DNA from: Paenibacillus paeoniae
GTDB taxonomy: Bacteria; Bacillota; Bacilli; Paenibacillales; Paenibacillaceae
Assembly (NCBI RefSeq): GCF_003388735.1
Contig: NZ_QUBQ01000001.1
Location: forward strand, 2,170,001-2,234,000
Reading direction: 5' to 3'
Length of the DNA stretch: 64,000 nt
A program made the position numbers and the translations under genes. Positions 29,219 through 38,496 of this stretch are shown in pieces; position 1 is the stretch's first letter; each line of letters starts with the position of its first letter. The notes under the pieces were generated by a model. That model saw only the letters and a program-made list of their open reading frames with translations, ran no database searches and was not told where the DNA came from.

Positions 29219-29929
29219 ATGCACGTCCAAGTAATATCCAGCGTGAACGAAGCCTGTTCAGCTAACTTCCATCACAAAACAGCAATCGTGATCGATGTGC
29301 TGAGGGCTACGAGTACGATTGTCACCGCTTTAGCCGCTGGTGCTGCCAGCATTGTGCCGGCGGAGACGGTGATGGATGCCAAGTCGCTTCAGTGGCCGGA
29401 AGACCTGCTAGGCGGCGAACGATTCTGCCGCAAAATTGCTGGATTTGATCTTGGAAACTCGCCTAAGGAGTATAGCGAGAATACGGTGCGAGGTCGACGG
29501 ATTATAGTAACGACTACCAACGGTACCCGGGCCATCCATAAATCGACGAAGGCGGATCATGTCATTGCCGCTTCGCTGCTCAATGGTGAAGCAGCGGCCA
29601 AATATGCTCTTGAATTGCGGAGGGATGTTGTTTTGCTATGCGCCGGCAGCCATGATGAGTTTGCAATCGAAGACGGCTTGTGCGCGGGGTTGTTAATTGA
29701 AGAATTGATCAAACAACACCATGATACAGTAGAAGTCGACGACTTCGGGCAAGCGATGCATGCTCTGTACCGTGACCGTTCGCCCTGGATCTTGAGGACG
29801 CTGCTTCAAAGTCAATCTGGCAAGAGGCTCGTAAAGCTGGGATTGAAGGAAGATGTTGAGGACTGTGCGCATATGAACACATTAGACGCTGTCCCATTCC
29901 TGCTGGGTGAACGGCTCATCCTCCGATAA
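29219..29929 (+). CDS. comB: 2-phosphosulfolactate phosphatase (ComB/YitC family)
   Basis: 236 residues. It removes phosphate from phosphosulfolactate made by ComA. Motifs: VIDVLRATSTIVTAL, GFDLGNSPKEY and VTTTNGTRAI. AGAAAGAAGGATC precedes the ATG. The pair comA-comB is an operon. No clear plus-strand terminator follows; the hairpin beyond it has its T run on the other strand. Confidence 0.92.
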   Translation: MHVQVISSVNEACSANFHHKTAIVIDVLRATSTIVTALAAGAASIVPAETVMDAKSLQWPEDLLGGERFCRKIAGFDLGNSPKEYSENTVRGRRIIVTTTNGTRAIHKSTKADHVIAASLLNGEAAAKYALELRRDVVLLCAGSHDEFAIEDGLCAGLLIEELIKQHHDTVEVDDFGQAMHALYRDRSPWILRTLLQSQSGKRLVKLGLKEDVEDCAHMNTLDAVPFLLGERLILR

Positions 29930-29983
29930 AAAAAGCAAGACCTATTCTCAAGCACCGGCAGCAGCTGGAAGAATAGGTCTTGC
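29928..29983 (-). terminator. strong minus-strand terminator ending the lysC-side RNA
   Basis: GCAAGACCTATTCT (29970-29983 on the minus strand) pairs perfectly with AGAATAGGTCTTGC (29935-29948), 14 bp, followed by seven T. The T run is on the minus strand only, so it serves transcription from the lysC side. Confidence 0.85.
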
Positions 29984-30166
29984 AAGTTGGTGTGTTCAGA
30001 CACGGAGCTGTAGTTTACGTTTATCGTGTATAAGAAAAAGGGAAGCCCTTAAGTCATTGCAGACTTTAGGACAACCCTTAAGTTGAAAGGCTTGTTAAAG
30101 TGGCTAGATTTGCCACACAACGCTATTTCACTCGGTTCCATGAGGAGAAGATTTTTTGTTATAAAC
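29928..30166 (-). ncRNA. candidate structured RNA downstream of lysC
   Basis: This gene-free gap reads on the minus strand as a ~239-base RNA. Upstream is a perfect -10 TATAAT (30173-30178), though the -35 is weak. It can fold GTGGC-AAATCTA-GCCAC (near 30100-30116), then a compound hairpin AAGCC...CTTAAG...TTG...CAA...CTTAAG...GGCTT (30043-30093), a C-rich single strand TTCCCTTTTTC, and a strong final terminator. No frame in it has a ribosome site. It matches no family I recognise. It could instead be the lysC 3' untranslated region. Confidence 0.5.
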
Positions 30167-30263
30167 TTAAACATTATAGCTAATCAAAATCTAGTCTGTG
30201 GCCCAACTACTTTATGGACAAAACATTAGCCGGTTTATGTTCAACTAGAGAATAGTAGTGCGA

Positions 30264-31517
30264 TTAACGACGGTCTGACGGACCGCCGACGAATGCCTGC
30301 TCGGATGTATCCAGTCCATACGCAGTATGCAACGTGCGGACAACATCATTCAGTTGATCTGCCGCAATGACGCAAGAGCATTTAATTTCGGATGTGCTGA
30401 CCATCTTAATGCTTACTCCAAGCGTGGAGATCGCGGAGAACATTTGAGCAGCCACGCCAGGATTACTCACCATTCCCGCTCCGACAATAGACACTTTCAC
30501 CAAGCCGGATTCCGATGTGGTCTCTCTGTAAGGAACAGCGGAGCGAATGCCTTCAATCACTTCAATTGCTTTCTCCCTGTCATCGCCGGACAGCGTGAAC
30601 GAGAAGTCGGCTTTACCGTCTTGTACGCCACTCTGAACGATAATATCTACATCGATAACGTTTTGCGCGAGAGCGCCGAATACGTTGGCTAGAACGCCTG
30701 GCACATCCTCTACGCCCATAATACTGATTCTAGCTACGTTTTTATCAAAAGCGATTCCGCGAACGACCACGCCTTGTTCCATGACCGCATCCTCCTTCAC
30801 ACTGGTGCCTTCATTCTGCGTAAAGCTCGAACGAACAACCAGCTTCACATTGTTATGCTTTGCATATTCAACGGCACGCGGATGCAACACCGCCGCGCCC
30901 AAATTCGCCAGCTCCAGCATTTCATCATACGATATTTCGTTCAGCTTGCGTGCGTTCTTCACGACACGCGGATCGGTCGAATAGACGCCATCCACATCCG
31001 TATAAATTTCGCATACATCCGCCTTAACCGCTGCTGCAAGCGCAACTGCTGTTGTATCGGAGCCGCCGCGTCCAAGCGTCGTAATTTCGCCATCTTCGCT
31101 CATGCCCTGGAACCCGGCAACAACGGCTACATTCCCCGCTTCAAGAGCCTTGAATATTCGGCTTGGATCAATATCGGTTATTTTCGCTTTTCCATGTACC
31201 TCGTTCGTCTTCATACCGGCTTGCCAGCCGGTGAACGACTTCGCATTGCCGCCCAATTGATGAATCGTCATCGATAGCAAGGCAATCGAAATCTGTTCGC
31301 CCACAGTCATAAGCATATCCATCTCGCGAGCGGGCGGATTCGGGTTCAGCCCCTTCGACTGATCGATCAAATCGTCCGTCGTATCACCCATGGCAGACAC
31401 AACGACAACGATATTGTTGCCCTCTTGCTGCCTATCCAATATACGTTTTGCTACACGCTGCATTCTCTCCGGCGTACCCACGGAGCTGCCGCCAAACTTC
31501 ATCACGATCAAAGACAA
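30264..31517 (-). CDS. lysC: aspartate kinase
   Basis: About 417 residues. It phosphorylates aspartate, the entry to lysine, diaminopimelate, threonine and methionine. The kinase domain (VMKFGGSSVG, GRGGSDTTAVALAAAVKADVCEIYTDVDGVYSTDPR) is followed by two ACT domains (RISIMGVEDVPGVLANVF; VSIVGAGMVSNPG) for feedback control. I use the TTG at 31517, seven bases after GGGAGTG, rather than the upstream ATG. No lysine riboswitch is visible upstream. A consensus promoter lies 110 bases before it. Confidence 0.95.
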   Translation of the reverse strand: MSLIVMKFGGSSVGTPERMQRVAKRILDRQQEGNNIVVVVSAMGDTTDDLIDQSKGLNPNPPAREMDMLMTVGEQISIALLSMTIHQLGGNAKSFTGWQAGMKTNEVHGKAKITDIDPSRIFKALEAGNVAVVAGFQGMSEDGEITTLGRGGSDTTAVALAAAVKADVCEIYTDVDGVYSTDPRVVKNARKLNEISYDEMLELANLGAAVLHPRAVEYAKHNNVKLVVRSSFTQNEGTSVKEDAVMEQGVVVRGIAFDKNVARISIMGVEDVPGVLANVFGALAQNVIDVDIIVQSGVQDGKADFSFTLSGDDREKAIEVIEGIRSAVPYRETTSESGLVKVSIVGAGMVSNPGVAAQMFSAISTLGVSIKMVSTSEIKCSCVIAADQLNDVVRTLHTAYGLDTSEQAFVGGPSDRR

Positions 31518-31570
31518 AGCTGTTTCACTCCCAACCTTGACATCTACATACAAGTTCATATTATATCACA

Positions 31571-31595
31571 AGAGCCCTACCTATGGGTAGGGTTC
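31571..31595. repeat. inverted repeat in the lysC leader
   Basis: AGAGCCCTACC and GGTAGGGTTCT pair (one G-U position depending on strand) around a short loop. It lies between the lysC promoter and start. There is no T run, so it is a leader hairpin rather than a terminator. Confidence 0.55.
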
Positions 31596-31626
31596 TTCCT
31601 AAATAACATTCCCGCCCTACCGCGTT

Positions 31627-31654
31627 ATCGTAGGATAGCGTTCGACCATGTCAA
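31627..31654 (-). promoter_or_regulatory. sigma-A promoter of lysC
   Basis: On the minus strand, TTGACA, 16 bases, TACGAT, immediately downstream of the efp terminator. Confidence 0.6.
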
Positions 31655-31673
31655 ATGATAACTTTTTGACAAA

Positions 31674-31712
31674 AAAAGCCGTCTCCCGGCCAACTATGGA
31701 CCTTGGAGACGA
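31674..31712 (-). terminator. efp terminator
   Basis: GTCGTCTCC and GGGAGACGGC form the stem, followed by TTTTTTTG on the minus strand. Confidence 0.75.
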
Positions 31713-31735
31713 CCTATTATACCTCCAGCTTACAA

Positions 31736-32293
31736 TTAAGCTCTGGAGATATATTTGCCTTCGCGCGTATCGATCAGAAGGACATCGCCTTCATTGATGA
31801 ACAAAGGAACTTGAACAGTCAAACCTGTCTCAACCGTTGCGTTTTTCGTAGCGCCTTGAGCCGTGTTGCCTTTAACGCCTGGCTCCGTTTCGGTTACTTT
31901 CAGATCCACGCTGTTCGGCATTTGAATACCGAGGATTTCGCCTTGGTAGCTCGTAATGTTAACCGTCATGTTTTCTTTCAGGAAGTTAATCTCCCACTCA
32001 AGCTGTTTCTTGTCCAGGTTGAACTGGTCGAACGTCTCATTGTCCATGAATGTATATTCAGAACCGGAGTTGTACAGGTATTGAACAGCTCTGTTCTCGA
32101 TTTGAGCACGGCCGATCGTTTCGCCTGCGCGGAATGTTTTCTCAACAACGTTGCCATTGCGAAGGTTTTTCAGCTTGGAGCGTACGAATGCGGCGCCTTT
32201 GCCCGGTTTTACGTGCTGGAAGTCCAGAACGGTGAAGATATCATTGTCTACTTGTACGGTCAAACCTGTCTTAAAATCGTTTACTGAAATCAT
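31736..32293 (-). CDS. efp: translation elongation factor P
   Basis: 185 residues, three beta-barrel domains. It relieves ribosome stalling at polyproline. The tip-loop lysine is K32 in KPGKGAAF, the residue modified in B. subtilis EF-P. The C-terminal EF-P signature ([30 protein letters not shown]) is intact. It follows the peptidase gene with a 28-bp gap. Confidence 0.97.
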   Translation of the reverse strand: MISVNDFKTGLTVQVDNDIFTVLDFQHVKPGKGAAFVRSKLKNLRNGNVVEKTFRAGETIGRAQIENRAVQYLYNSGSEYTFMDNETFDQFNLDKKQLEWEINFLKENMTVNITSYQGEILGIQMPNSVDLKVTETEPGVKGNTAQGATKNATVETGLTVQVPLFINEGDVLLIDTREGKYISRA

Positions 32294-32321
32294 TGCTGAT
32301 TCCCTCCTGAATGAATAGTCC

Positions 32322-33395
32322 CTATCCCAGGCAGATGAGCTCTTTCGGAGATGAGGTTAATATTTTAATACCGGATTCCGTAATGACGATATCGTCCTCG
32401 ATGCGTACGCCGCCAAAGCCTGGGACGTAGATGCCGGGTTCTACCGTAACGGTCATGCCGGGGGTTAAAATCGTATCGCTAAGTCGGGAAAGTCTAGGCG
32501 CTTCATGGATTTCCATGCCGAGGCCATGTCCTGTGCCATGTCCGAAGTTGTCGCCGTAGCCATACTTCGTAATGATATCGCGGCAAAGCGCGTCCGCCTC
32601 CATGCCGGTCATGCCCGGACGGATATTGGCAAGCGCATGCAATTGAGCTTCAAGCACGATATTGTATATCTCATTATGTTTGTCGCTTGGCTTGCCGATG
32701 ACTACTGTACGGGTCAAATCGGAGCAATAGCCGTTATAGTAGGCGCCAAAGTCCAGCTTCACGAACTCGTTCGTGCCGATGATGCGGTCGCTCGCAACGC
32801 CGTGCGGCAAAGCGGAACGCTCTCCGGATGCCACAATCGTGTCGAAAGAGGAGCTTGTTGCGCCATTGCTGCGCATAAAGACCTCCATCTCAAGCGCAAT
32901 ATCGGACTCGCGAATGCCGGTTGCCAGAACGCCAAGAATATGCTTGAACGTACGGTCAGCCAGATCAGCAGCATCCTGCATCACTTGCAGTTCAGCATCG
33001 TCTTTGGTCATGCGAAGCTTCTCCACAAGACCTGCTGCCGGCTTCAACGCGATTCCATTCAGCGTCTTGCCCCACTGGAGGTATTCGCCGTAACTGACAT
33101 GCTCCTGCTCGAATCCGAGCGAGGCAATACCCGCCTTCTCCAAAATCCCGCGAATGTCGTCGATCGGGCTAGTTCCATGCTCGATGATAGTGAATCCTTG
33201 CACTTGCTTCGCCGCTTGCTCGCGATAGCGGAAATCTGTAAGAAAATAATTGTCGCCGGATGTAAGCAGCACAAAGCCTGCTGAACCCGTAAAGCCGCTT
33301 ATGTAACGTCTGTTGTATGGACTTGCAATTAGCAGCGCATCCAGGCTGTTCTCTTCCAGCAGCTTGCGCAGCCGTTCAACTCTTGTTGTTGTCAT
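32322..33395 (-). CDS. M24-family Xaa-Pro aminopeptidase (YqhT type)
   Basis: 357 residues. N-terminal creatinase-like domain, then the pita-bread catalytic domain with metal ligands in [28 protein letters not shown] and [17 protein letters not shown]. It removes N-terminal residues before proline from peptides in the cytoplasm. The aroQ-yqhT-efp order is that of B. subtilis yqhS-yqhT-efp. Confidence 0.93.
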   Translation of the reverse strand: MTTTRVERLRKLLEENSLDALLIASPYNRRYISGFTGSAGFVLLTSGDNYFLTDFRYREQAAKQVQGFTIIEHGTSPIDDIRGILEKAGIASLGFEQEHVSYGEYLQWGKTLNGIALKPAAGLVEKLRMTKDDAELQVMQDAADLADRTFKHILGVLATGIRESDIALEMEVFMRSNGATSSSFDTIVASGERSALPHGVASDRIIGTNEFVKLDFGAYYNGYCSDLTRTVVIGKPSDKHNEIYNIVLEAQLHALANIRPGMTGMEADALCRDIITKYGYGDNFGHGTGHGLGMEIHEAPRLSRLSDTILTPGMTVTVEPGIYVPGFGGVRIEDDIVITESGIKILTSSPKELICLG

Positions 33396-33414
33396 ATCGC
33401 TCTCCCTCTCATTC

Positions 33415-33861
33415 CTAGCTGCTCTCGCTCTGAAGTGTGCGAACCAGCGCGTCCAGAGCCATCACATACCCTGCCGCTCCAAAACCCGCTATCTGTCCCA
33501 GGGCAACCGGGGCTACCACCGACACATGCCGGAACGCTTCTCTCTTGTGAATGTTGGATAGATGCACTTCCACCACCGGTATCGAGACCGCGCTTAGCGC
33601 ATCCCTTATCGCGTAGCTATAGTGGGTCCATGCACCCGGGTTAATCATAATGCCGTCCTCACTGCCGTATGCGCTATGTATGCGGTCGATCATATCGCCC
33701 TCGTGATTCGTTTGGAAAAATGAAAGCTGAACGCCCAGCTCATCTCCCTTGCTCTTCACTTGAGCCTCGATCGCAGATAGCGATTCGCTGCCATATACGC
33801 CAGGCTCGCGAATGCCGAGCATATTCAGGTTAGGACCGTTAAGCACTGCGATTCTGAGCAT
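33415..33861 (-). CDS. aroQ: type II 3-dehydroquinate dehydratase
   Basis: 148 residues. It dehydrates 3-dehydroquinate in the shikimate pathway. Conserved motifs: NGPNLNMLGIREPGVYG with the catalytic Tyr, NPGAWTHYSYAIRDAL, EVHLSNIHKRE. First gene of the aroQ-peptidase-efp operon. Confidence 0.96.
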   Translation of the reverse strand: MLRIAVLNGPNLNMLGIREPGVYGSESLSAIEAQVKSKGDELGVQLSFFQTNHEGDMIDRIHSAYGSEDGIMINPGAWTHYSYAIRDALSAVSIPVVEVHLSNIHKREAFRHVSVVAPVALGQIAGFGAAGYVMALDALVRTLQSESS

Positions 33862-33950
33862 GCCTGCACCTCCTGGGCGAACGATTGATCACTTCGTCGA
33901 AGATCACAAGACATTTTACCACAAATGTCCGCCCCTTGAGAAGTAACAAC

Positions 33951-34463
33951 TCAGTTCTTCGCTCCCATCGGCTCTCGCGACACCTCATCCGTAAATTCAA
34001 ATGCGATAGAATACCCGATAAAAACGCCCCAAAGCGTCGAGATGCACAGCTCTGTATAGATCGTATTCCAGCCAATCTGTGTCAGCCAGCCCATAATGCC
34101 AATCAGAGGGCCAATGCCTCCGAACAGAATGGCCCATACTGCCAATCCATAGAAAATGCCGGGCCATGGGCCTTTCAGCTTGCCCAGCACCACCTTATAG
34201 AGAATTGCCATTACGATGGAAAACACAATGTAACCGGCTATGCCAATAACATAACCCCATGCTGTCTCCAGAAAGGAATGCCGGAAAAACGAATCCAGCA
34301 TATATCCCGGCAGCAATATCGTAAATTTCATCTCATAGCATATCCACCGAAGGATGCCGAAAAACAATCCGGCGAAGAAGCCGAGTTGAATGGAATACAG
34401 CCAAGGATTCGTTCGATGGCGATCTTCATTGTTCCTTCTTTGATGATGATGTGAGTTGGCCAT
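33951..34463 (-). CDS. YqhR-type membrane protein
   Basis: 170 residues with a His/Arg-rich N-terminus and four membrane segments. It resembles the YqhR family, which in B. subtilis is also next to yqhQ and yqhS. Function unknown. It is divergent from the yqhQ-type gene. Confidence 0.82.
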   Translation of the reverse strand: MANSHHHQRRNNEDRHRTNPWLYSIQLGFFAGLFFGILRWICYEMKFTILLPGYMLDSFFRHSFLETAWGYVIGIAGYIVFSIVMAILYKVVLGKLKGPWPGIFYGLAVWAILFGGIGPLIGIMGWLTQIGWNTIYTELCISTLWGVFIGYSIAFEFTDEVSREPMGAKN

Positions 34464-34665
34464 AGCAATAACCCCTTTACCTTATATGCATAACAAGCCC
34501 CATTCCCGCTATATCTTAGTATGCAACAAAGAATGGACATGTAATCGCCATTTCACTCATCTCAGTCCCTTTCGACCGGCTCGATGCGACTCGCAATTAA
34601 ACGTAAGATCAAGTACAATAGATGCAAGACTATTTTGATGAGAAATCGAGGAAGGTGACACGCTT

Positions 34666-35631
34666 TTGTCTCAGGACCCACGTAATATTTATGGCGGACA
34701 AGCCGTCATTGAAGGCGTCATGTTCCAAGGCAAGCATGTGAACGTGACAGCCGTAAGACGCAAGAACGACGAAATCGTGTTTTTCGAAGTACCAAGAACG
34801 ACACAGCGATCGCTTCAATTGCTGAAGAAGATTCCTATTGTACGAGGCGTTGTCGGAATTTTGGAATCAAGCGTCAAGGGATCCCAGCATTTGAACTTTT
34901 CGATGGAAGCCTACGCTGAAGATGAATCTGAAGACGATGCAGCGAAGAAAGAAGTCAAGAAGGAAGCTCCTCCAGCAGAGAAGAAAAGCGGCTTTGGCGT
35001 TGGGATGGTCATTAGCGTTGCCGCCGCCGCAATCCTTTCCTTTATCGCAGGGAAAGTTATCTTTACGGGCGTGCCCGCCGCGCTAGAAGAATTATTGTTC
35101 AGCGGGTTATTCGAAAGCTCCGTCGGTCATAATTTATTAGAAGGACTTATTAAAATTATTTTGTTGCTCGCCTACCTGTACTTTATATCTATGACTCCGC
35201 TCATTAAGCGATTATTTCAATACCATGGAGCAGAGCATAAGGTTATCAGCGCTTACGAGGCTGGCGAGGAGCTTACGATTCAGAACGTACAAAAGTATAG
35301 CAGACTCCATTATCGCTGCGGCTCCAGCTTTATGGTATTCACGATCATCGTCGGCGTAATCATTTACTCGCTGCCTATATTTGAATGGCAAGGTCTGTGG
35401 GATCGCATTGTTATTCGTCTCGCATTGCTGCCTCTTGTGCTTGGCGTCTCTTACGAAGTACTAAGAGTGACGAACGCCGTGCGCGATCTGCCGATCCTGC
35501 GATTCCTTGGCTTCCCGGGACTGTGGCTTCAGCTGCTAACTACGAAGGAACCAAAAGACGAGCAGGTTGCGGTATCGATTGCTTCCTTCAATCGGATGCG
35601 CGAGCTCGACCAGCAAATGTCTAAATCTTAA
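34666..35631 (+). CDS. YqhQ-type DUF1385 membrane protein
   Basis: 321 residues. The N-terminus has the family start YGGQAVIEGVMFQGKHVNVTAVR; a Lys/Glu-rich loop (about 85-110) precedes four membrane segments, with FQYHGAEHKVISAYE between them. TTG start, with GAGGAAGGTGA upstream. Function is not settled. A small membrane gene follows after 17 bases. Confidence 0.9.
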   Translation: MSQDPRNIYGGQAVIEGVMFQGKHVNVTAVRRKNDEIVFFEVPRTTQRSLQLLKKIPIVRGVVGILESSVKGSQHLNFSMEAYAEDESEDDAAKKEVKKEAPPAEKKSGFGVGMVISVAAAAILSFIAGKVIFTGVPAALEELLFSGLFESSVGHNLLEGLIKIILLLAYLYFISMTPLIKRLFQYHGAEHKVISAYEAGEELTIQNVQKYSRLHYRCGSSFMVFTIIVGVIIYSLPIFEWQGLWDRIVIRLALLPLVLGVSYEVLRVTNAVRDLPILRFLGFPGLWLQLLTTKEPKDEQVAVSIASFNRMRELDQQMSKS

Positions 35632-35648
35632 ATAAAGGCGTGATGAAG

Positions 35649-35966
35649 ATGTACAATCGAGGAAAAAGATGGAACCCCATTACCATTATCTTATTTGCCT
35701 TGCTGTTAATCGGCATTGTCGTGGGTATTGCGCGATTCGCTATTTCCCTGATTTTGCCCATCGTCATCATTGGCGGCATCTTTCTACTCTACAAATATCC
35801 GCCATCCTTCCTCGGCGGTCGGCGCGGCGGAAGCCAATCACGTACGCATGTGACGCAGAGCCAAACTTCGGCTAAACCGAGACGTGATCGTCCGCGTTCC
35901 AAGACTGTCCCCTTCCGAGTTATTGAAGGCGGCAAGGATGATGACGACATTCCGAAATATCATTAA
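35649..35966 (+). CDS. small membrane protein with basic C-terminus
   Basis: About 105 residues. Two hydrophobic segments (ITIILFALLLIGIVVGI, ISLILPIVIIGGIFLL) are followed by a Gly/Arg/Ser-rich, likely disordered tail ending in acidic residues. The start is the ATG at 35649, ten bases after AAAGG; ATG at 35643 and GTG at 35640 are alternatives. It appears co-transcribed with the DUF1385 gene. No family recognised. Confidence 0.75.
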   Translation: MYNRGKRWNPITIILFALLLIGIVVGIARFAISLILPIVIIGGIFLLYKYPPSFLGGRRGGSQSRTHVTQSQTSAKPRRDRPRSKTVPFRVIEGGKDDDDIPKYH

Positions 35967-35982
35967 TGAATGTTGGATGCAA

Positions 35983-36022
35983 AAGAAGGTCAGCGGAATG
36001 AATTCCGCTGACCTTCTTCTTT
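35983..36022. terminator. bidirectional terminator between the small membrane gene and mntR
   Basis: AAGAAGGTCAGCGGAAT pairs with ATTCCGCTGACCTTCTT, a near-perfect 17-bp stem with a short loop, flanked by pyrimidine-rich bases on each strand. Confidence 0.75.
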
Positions 36023-36031
36023 GGCTATGTA

Positions 36032-36454
36032 TTATTCGGTATCCATCTCGGAACGCAAAGCCCTCAAATCTGCCAATCTGGATTCATCCCTGCGGAAATA
36101 TTCCACCAGCGTCTCAATGCAAGTAATGGAATCCCAGCTCAGATGATGTTCAATACCTTCCACATCTTTATAGATATTATCGTCCTGCACGCCGATAATC
36201 GTCAAAAATGATTCCAGCAGCTGGTGACGGTCAACCAGCCGTTTCCCCATCTTTTTCCCTTTGTTGGTGAGGACCAGACCGCGATACTTCTCGTATATGA
36301 GATAATTGTCCTTATCCAGCTTCTGAATCATCTTCGTTACGGAAGATGGATGGACCTCCAGCCCCTCGGCTATATCCGATACGCGCGCGTAGCCCTTCTC
36401 ATCGATGAGCTTATAGATTCGTTCCAAGTAGTCTTCCATGCTCGGAGTCGGCAC
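36032..36454 (-). CDS. mntR: manganese-responsive repressor MntR
   Basis: 140 residues, DtxR family. The winged helix ([38 protein letters not shown]) and metal-binding dimer domain ([12 protein letters not shown]) are full length and very close to B. subtilis MntR. It represses Mn uptake. GTG start with AGGAGG seven bases upstream. Confidence 0.94.
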   Translation of the reverse strand: MPTPSMEDYLERIYKLIDEKGYARVSDIAEGLEVHPSSVTKMIQKLDKDNYLIYEKYRGLVLTNKGKKMGKRLVDRHQLLESFLTIIGVQDDNIYKDVEGIEHHLSWDSITCIETLVEYFRRDESRLADLRALRSEMDTE

Positions 36455-36679
36455 CCAAGAACCTCCTTACCTTGCTTCTTTACCCAATTGCTCGGCATTA
36501 CTCTATGTATCATACACTGTTCGATAGATCGTCTGCAACCCGTCCGACAAATTTGGACGGCAATCTCAACAGATGGTGATCTTACCTGTTTACCTTGCGG
36601 CAAGTTACGGAAAACTAGCGCATAAAGAAAAATGCTACTGTATTCCCGATTGTTTATTCCTTGAACAGGAGGCATCATC

Positions 36680-37750
36680 ATGACCCAGCAATCGCTACCA
36701 CGCCCTCCAAGAGTCGACCGCTCCACCCTGTCCTTTGTGCCGGAGCTTGTCTATTTTGAGCCGGCAGCGCTGGACTACCCCAAGGGCAAGCGGATCTTTG
36801 AATGGGTGCAAAAAGAGGGCATTCCATACCGCATGACGACTTCGCATAACCGCATCACCAACCTGCCCGGCAACTCCGAGCTGGAGCAATACAAGATTGC
36901 CAAGCGTACGCTTGTTGTCGGTCTGCGCAAGACGCTCAAATTCGACACGTCCAAGCCTTCCGCCGAATATGCCATCCCGATCGCAACAGGCTGTATGGCT
37001 CATTGCCATTATTGTTATTTGCAGACGACGCTTGGCGCCAAGCCCTACATCCGCGTATATGTCAACATCGACGATATCTTGGAAGCAGCACAGGGCTATA
37101 TCAATGAGCGCGCTCCCGAAATTACACGTTTCGAAGCGGCCTGTACATCCGATCCCGTCGGCTTGGAGCCGATCACCGGCAGCCTTCGCGAGCTGATCGA
37201 ATACATGGGCCAGCAGCCGCTAGCCAGGTTGCGCTTCGTCACCAAGTTCCACCATGTGGACTCCCTGCTTGATGCCAAGCATAACGGTCATACACGAATC
37301 CGGTTCAGCGTGAACAGCAAGCATGTCATCAAGCACTTCGAGCCCTCCACCTCCCGCTTCGAGCAGCGGATCGAAGCCGCCGCCAAGGCAGCCAAAGCTG
37401 GTTATCCCATCGGCTTCATCATTGCCCCAATTATATGGCATGACGGCTGGGAGGAAGGCTATGGAGAGCTGCTGGCAGCGCTGGATGATGCCTTGCCTCA
37501 AGACGTCAGAGGAGACCTGACGTTCGAACTCATCCAGCATCGATTCACGAAGACAGCAAAAGGTGTCATCGAAAAACGATACCCCAAAACAAAGCTGGAG
37601 ATGGATATTGAGAAGCGCAAATATAAGTGGGGCCGATGGGGTCAAGGCAAATATGTTTATCCCGATGAACAAGCAGACGCGCTCCGCTTATTCATATCGG
37701 AGCGCGTCTTTGAACATTTCCCGGATTCGAAGATTGAATATTTTACTTAA
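36680..37750 (+). CDS. splB: spore photoproduct lyase
   Basis: 356 residues. A radical-SAM enzyme that reverses the spore photoproduct thymine dimer on germination. The cluster-binding triad CMAHCHYC (Cys at about 105, 109 and 112) and the later cysteine in EAACTSDP, probably the H-donor Cys, are present. ACAGGAGG is 10 bases before the ATG. No splA lies beside it. Its last 4 bases overlap convergent ccdA. Confidence 0.95.
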   Translation: MTQQSLPRPPRVDRSTLSFVPELVYFEPAALDYPKGKRIFEWVQKEGIPYRMTTSHNRITNLPGNSELEQYKIAKRTLVVGLRKTLKFDTSKPSAEYAIPIATGCMAHCHYCYLQTTLGAKPYIRVYVNIDDILEAAQGYINERAPEITRFEAACTSDPVGLEPITGSLRELIEYMGQQPLARLRFVTKFHHVDSLLDAKHNGHTRIRFSVNSKHVIKHFEPSTSRFEQRIEAAAKAAKAGYPIGFIIAPIIWHDGWEEGYGELLAALDDALPQDVRGDLTFELIQHRFTKTAKGVIEKRYPKTKLEMDIEKRKYKWGRWGQGKYVYPDEQADALRLFISERVFEHFPDSKIEYFT

Positions 37751-38460
37751 AACTTCAGAAATTCCGGTGTTATCAGATTCAGCCATACGGTAATTCTAGT
37801 CATTTGATCCGTAAACAGCAGTACGCCCATCAGAATCATAACGCCGCCGCCAATTTTCATGACAGTGCTGGAATACTTCAAGATCCAGCGTGCCGTACCA
37901 AGGAAAAAGGCCAGAATGAAAAACGGAATGGCAAAGCCTAATGCATAAGCGGAGGTCAGTTTGAACCAGGTTCCCGGTTCTGCTGCAGCCAGCCCCAAAA
38001 TAGCAGTTAACGCAGGACCTGTGCATGGCGTCCAGCCAGCCGAGAAACCGATGCCGAAGATAAACGAACTTAAATAGTTGACTTTCTTCGGCAACAGGTT
38101 CATTCTGCGTTCCTTCATCAGCAGTCTTGGCTGGAAGATGCCCAACAAGAACAAGCCCATCAATATAATTAGAATAGCGGATAATTGCCGAATCAGTTGG
38201 TTATATTCACTGAAAAACTCACTGAATACATTCGTGCCGTAGCCGAGCGTGTAATAAACCGTGCAAAAACCAAGTACAAAAAACAGCGTATGCGTCATCA
38301 TGAGCATCCGTTTTTTGTTCGTTAGCTGCGCGTCTTTCAGTTCAGATACGGAGATGCCGGTTATGTACGACAGATAGGACGGATAAAGCGGCAAGCAGCA
38401 TGGCGAAATAAACGAAGCGAAGCCCGCTCCGAGCGCCAGCCAAATGTTGATGTCTGACAA
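37747..38460 (-). CDS. ccdA: CcdA-type cytochrome c biogenesis / thiol transport protein
   Basis: About 237 residues, six membrane segments, DsbD transmembrane family. The redox cysteines are in SPCCLPLYPSYLSY (adjacent to Pro) and WTPCTGP. It carries electrons outward to reduce extracytoplasmic disulfides, for cytochrome c maturation and spore formation. I use the TTG at 38460, eight bases after AGAGG. No resA or thioredoxin-like partner is adjacent. Confidence 0.9.
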   Translation of the reverse strand: MSDINIWLALGAGFASFISPCCLPLYPSYLSYITGISVSELKDAQLTNKKRMLMMTHTLFFVLGFCTVYYTLGYGTNVFSEFFSEYNQLIRQLSAILIILMGLFLLGIFQPRLLMKERRMNLLPKKVNYLSSFIFGIGFSAGWTPCTGPALTAILGLAAAEPGTWFKLTSAYALGFAIPFFILAFFLGTARWILKYSSTVMKIGGGVMILMGVLLFTDQMTRITVWLNLITPEFLKF

Positions 38461-38496
38461 GAAATGCACCTCTTTCGCAATACCTAATGACTGTTG

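Noticed and set aside
31518..31670. Lysine riboswitch before lysC
   Set aside because: The space between the promoter and start is only about 110 bases with one small hairpin; the L-box core is not present.
34464..34665. Small frame (34456-34638) between the yqhR- and yqhQ-type genes
   Set aside because: No ribosome site, and it overlaps divergent starts; the gap probably holds only promoters.
36370..36726. 118-codon frame between mntR and splB on the minus strand
   Set aside because: It overlaps mntR and splB coding and their divergent promoter region; no ribosome site.
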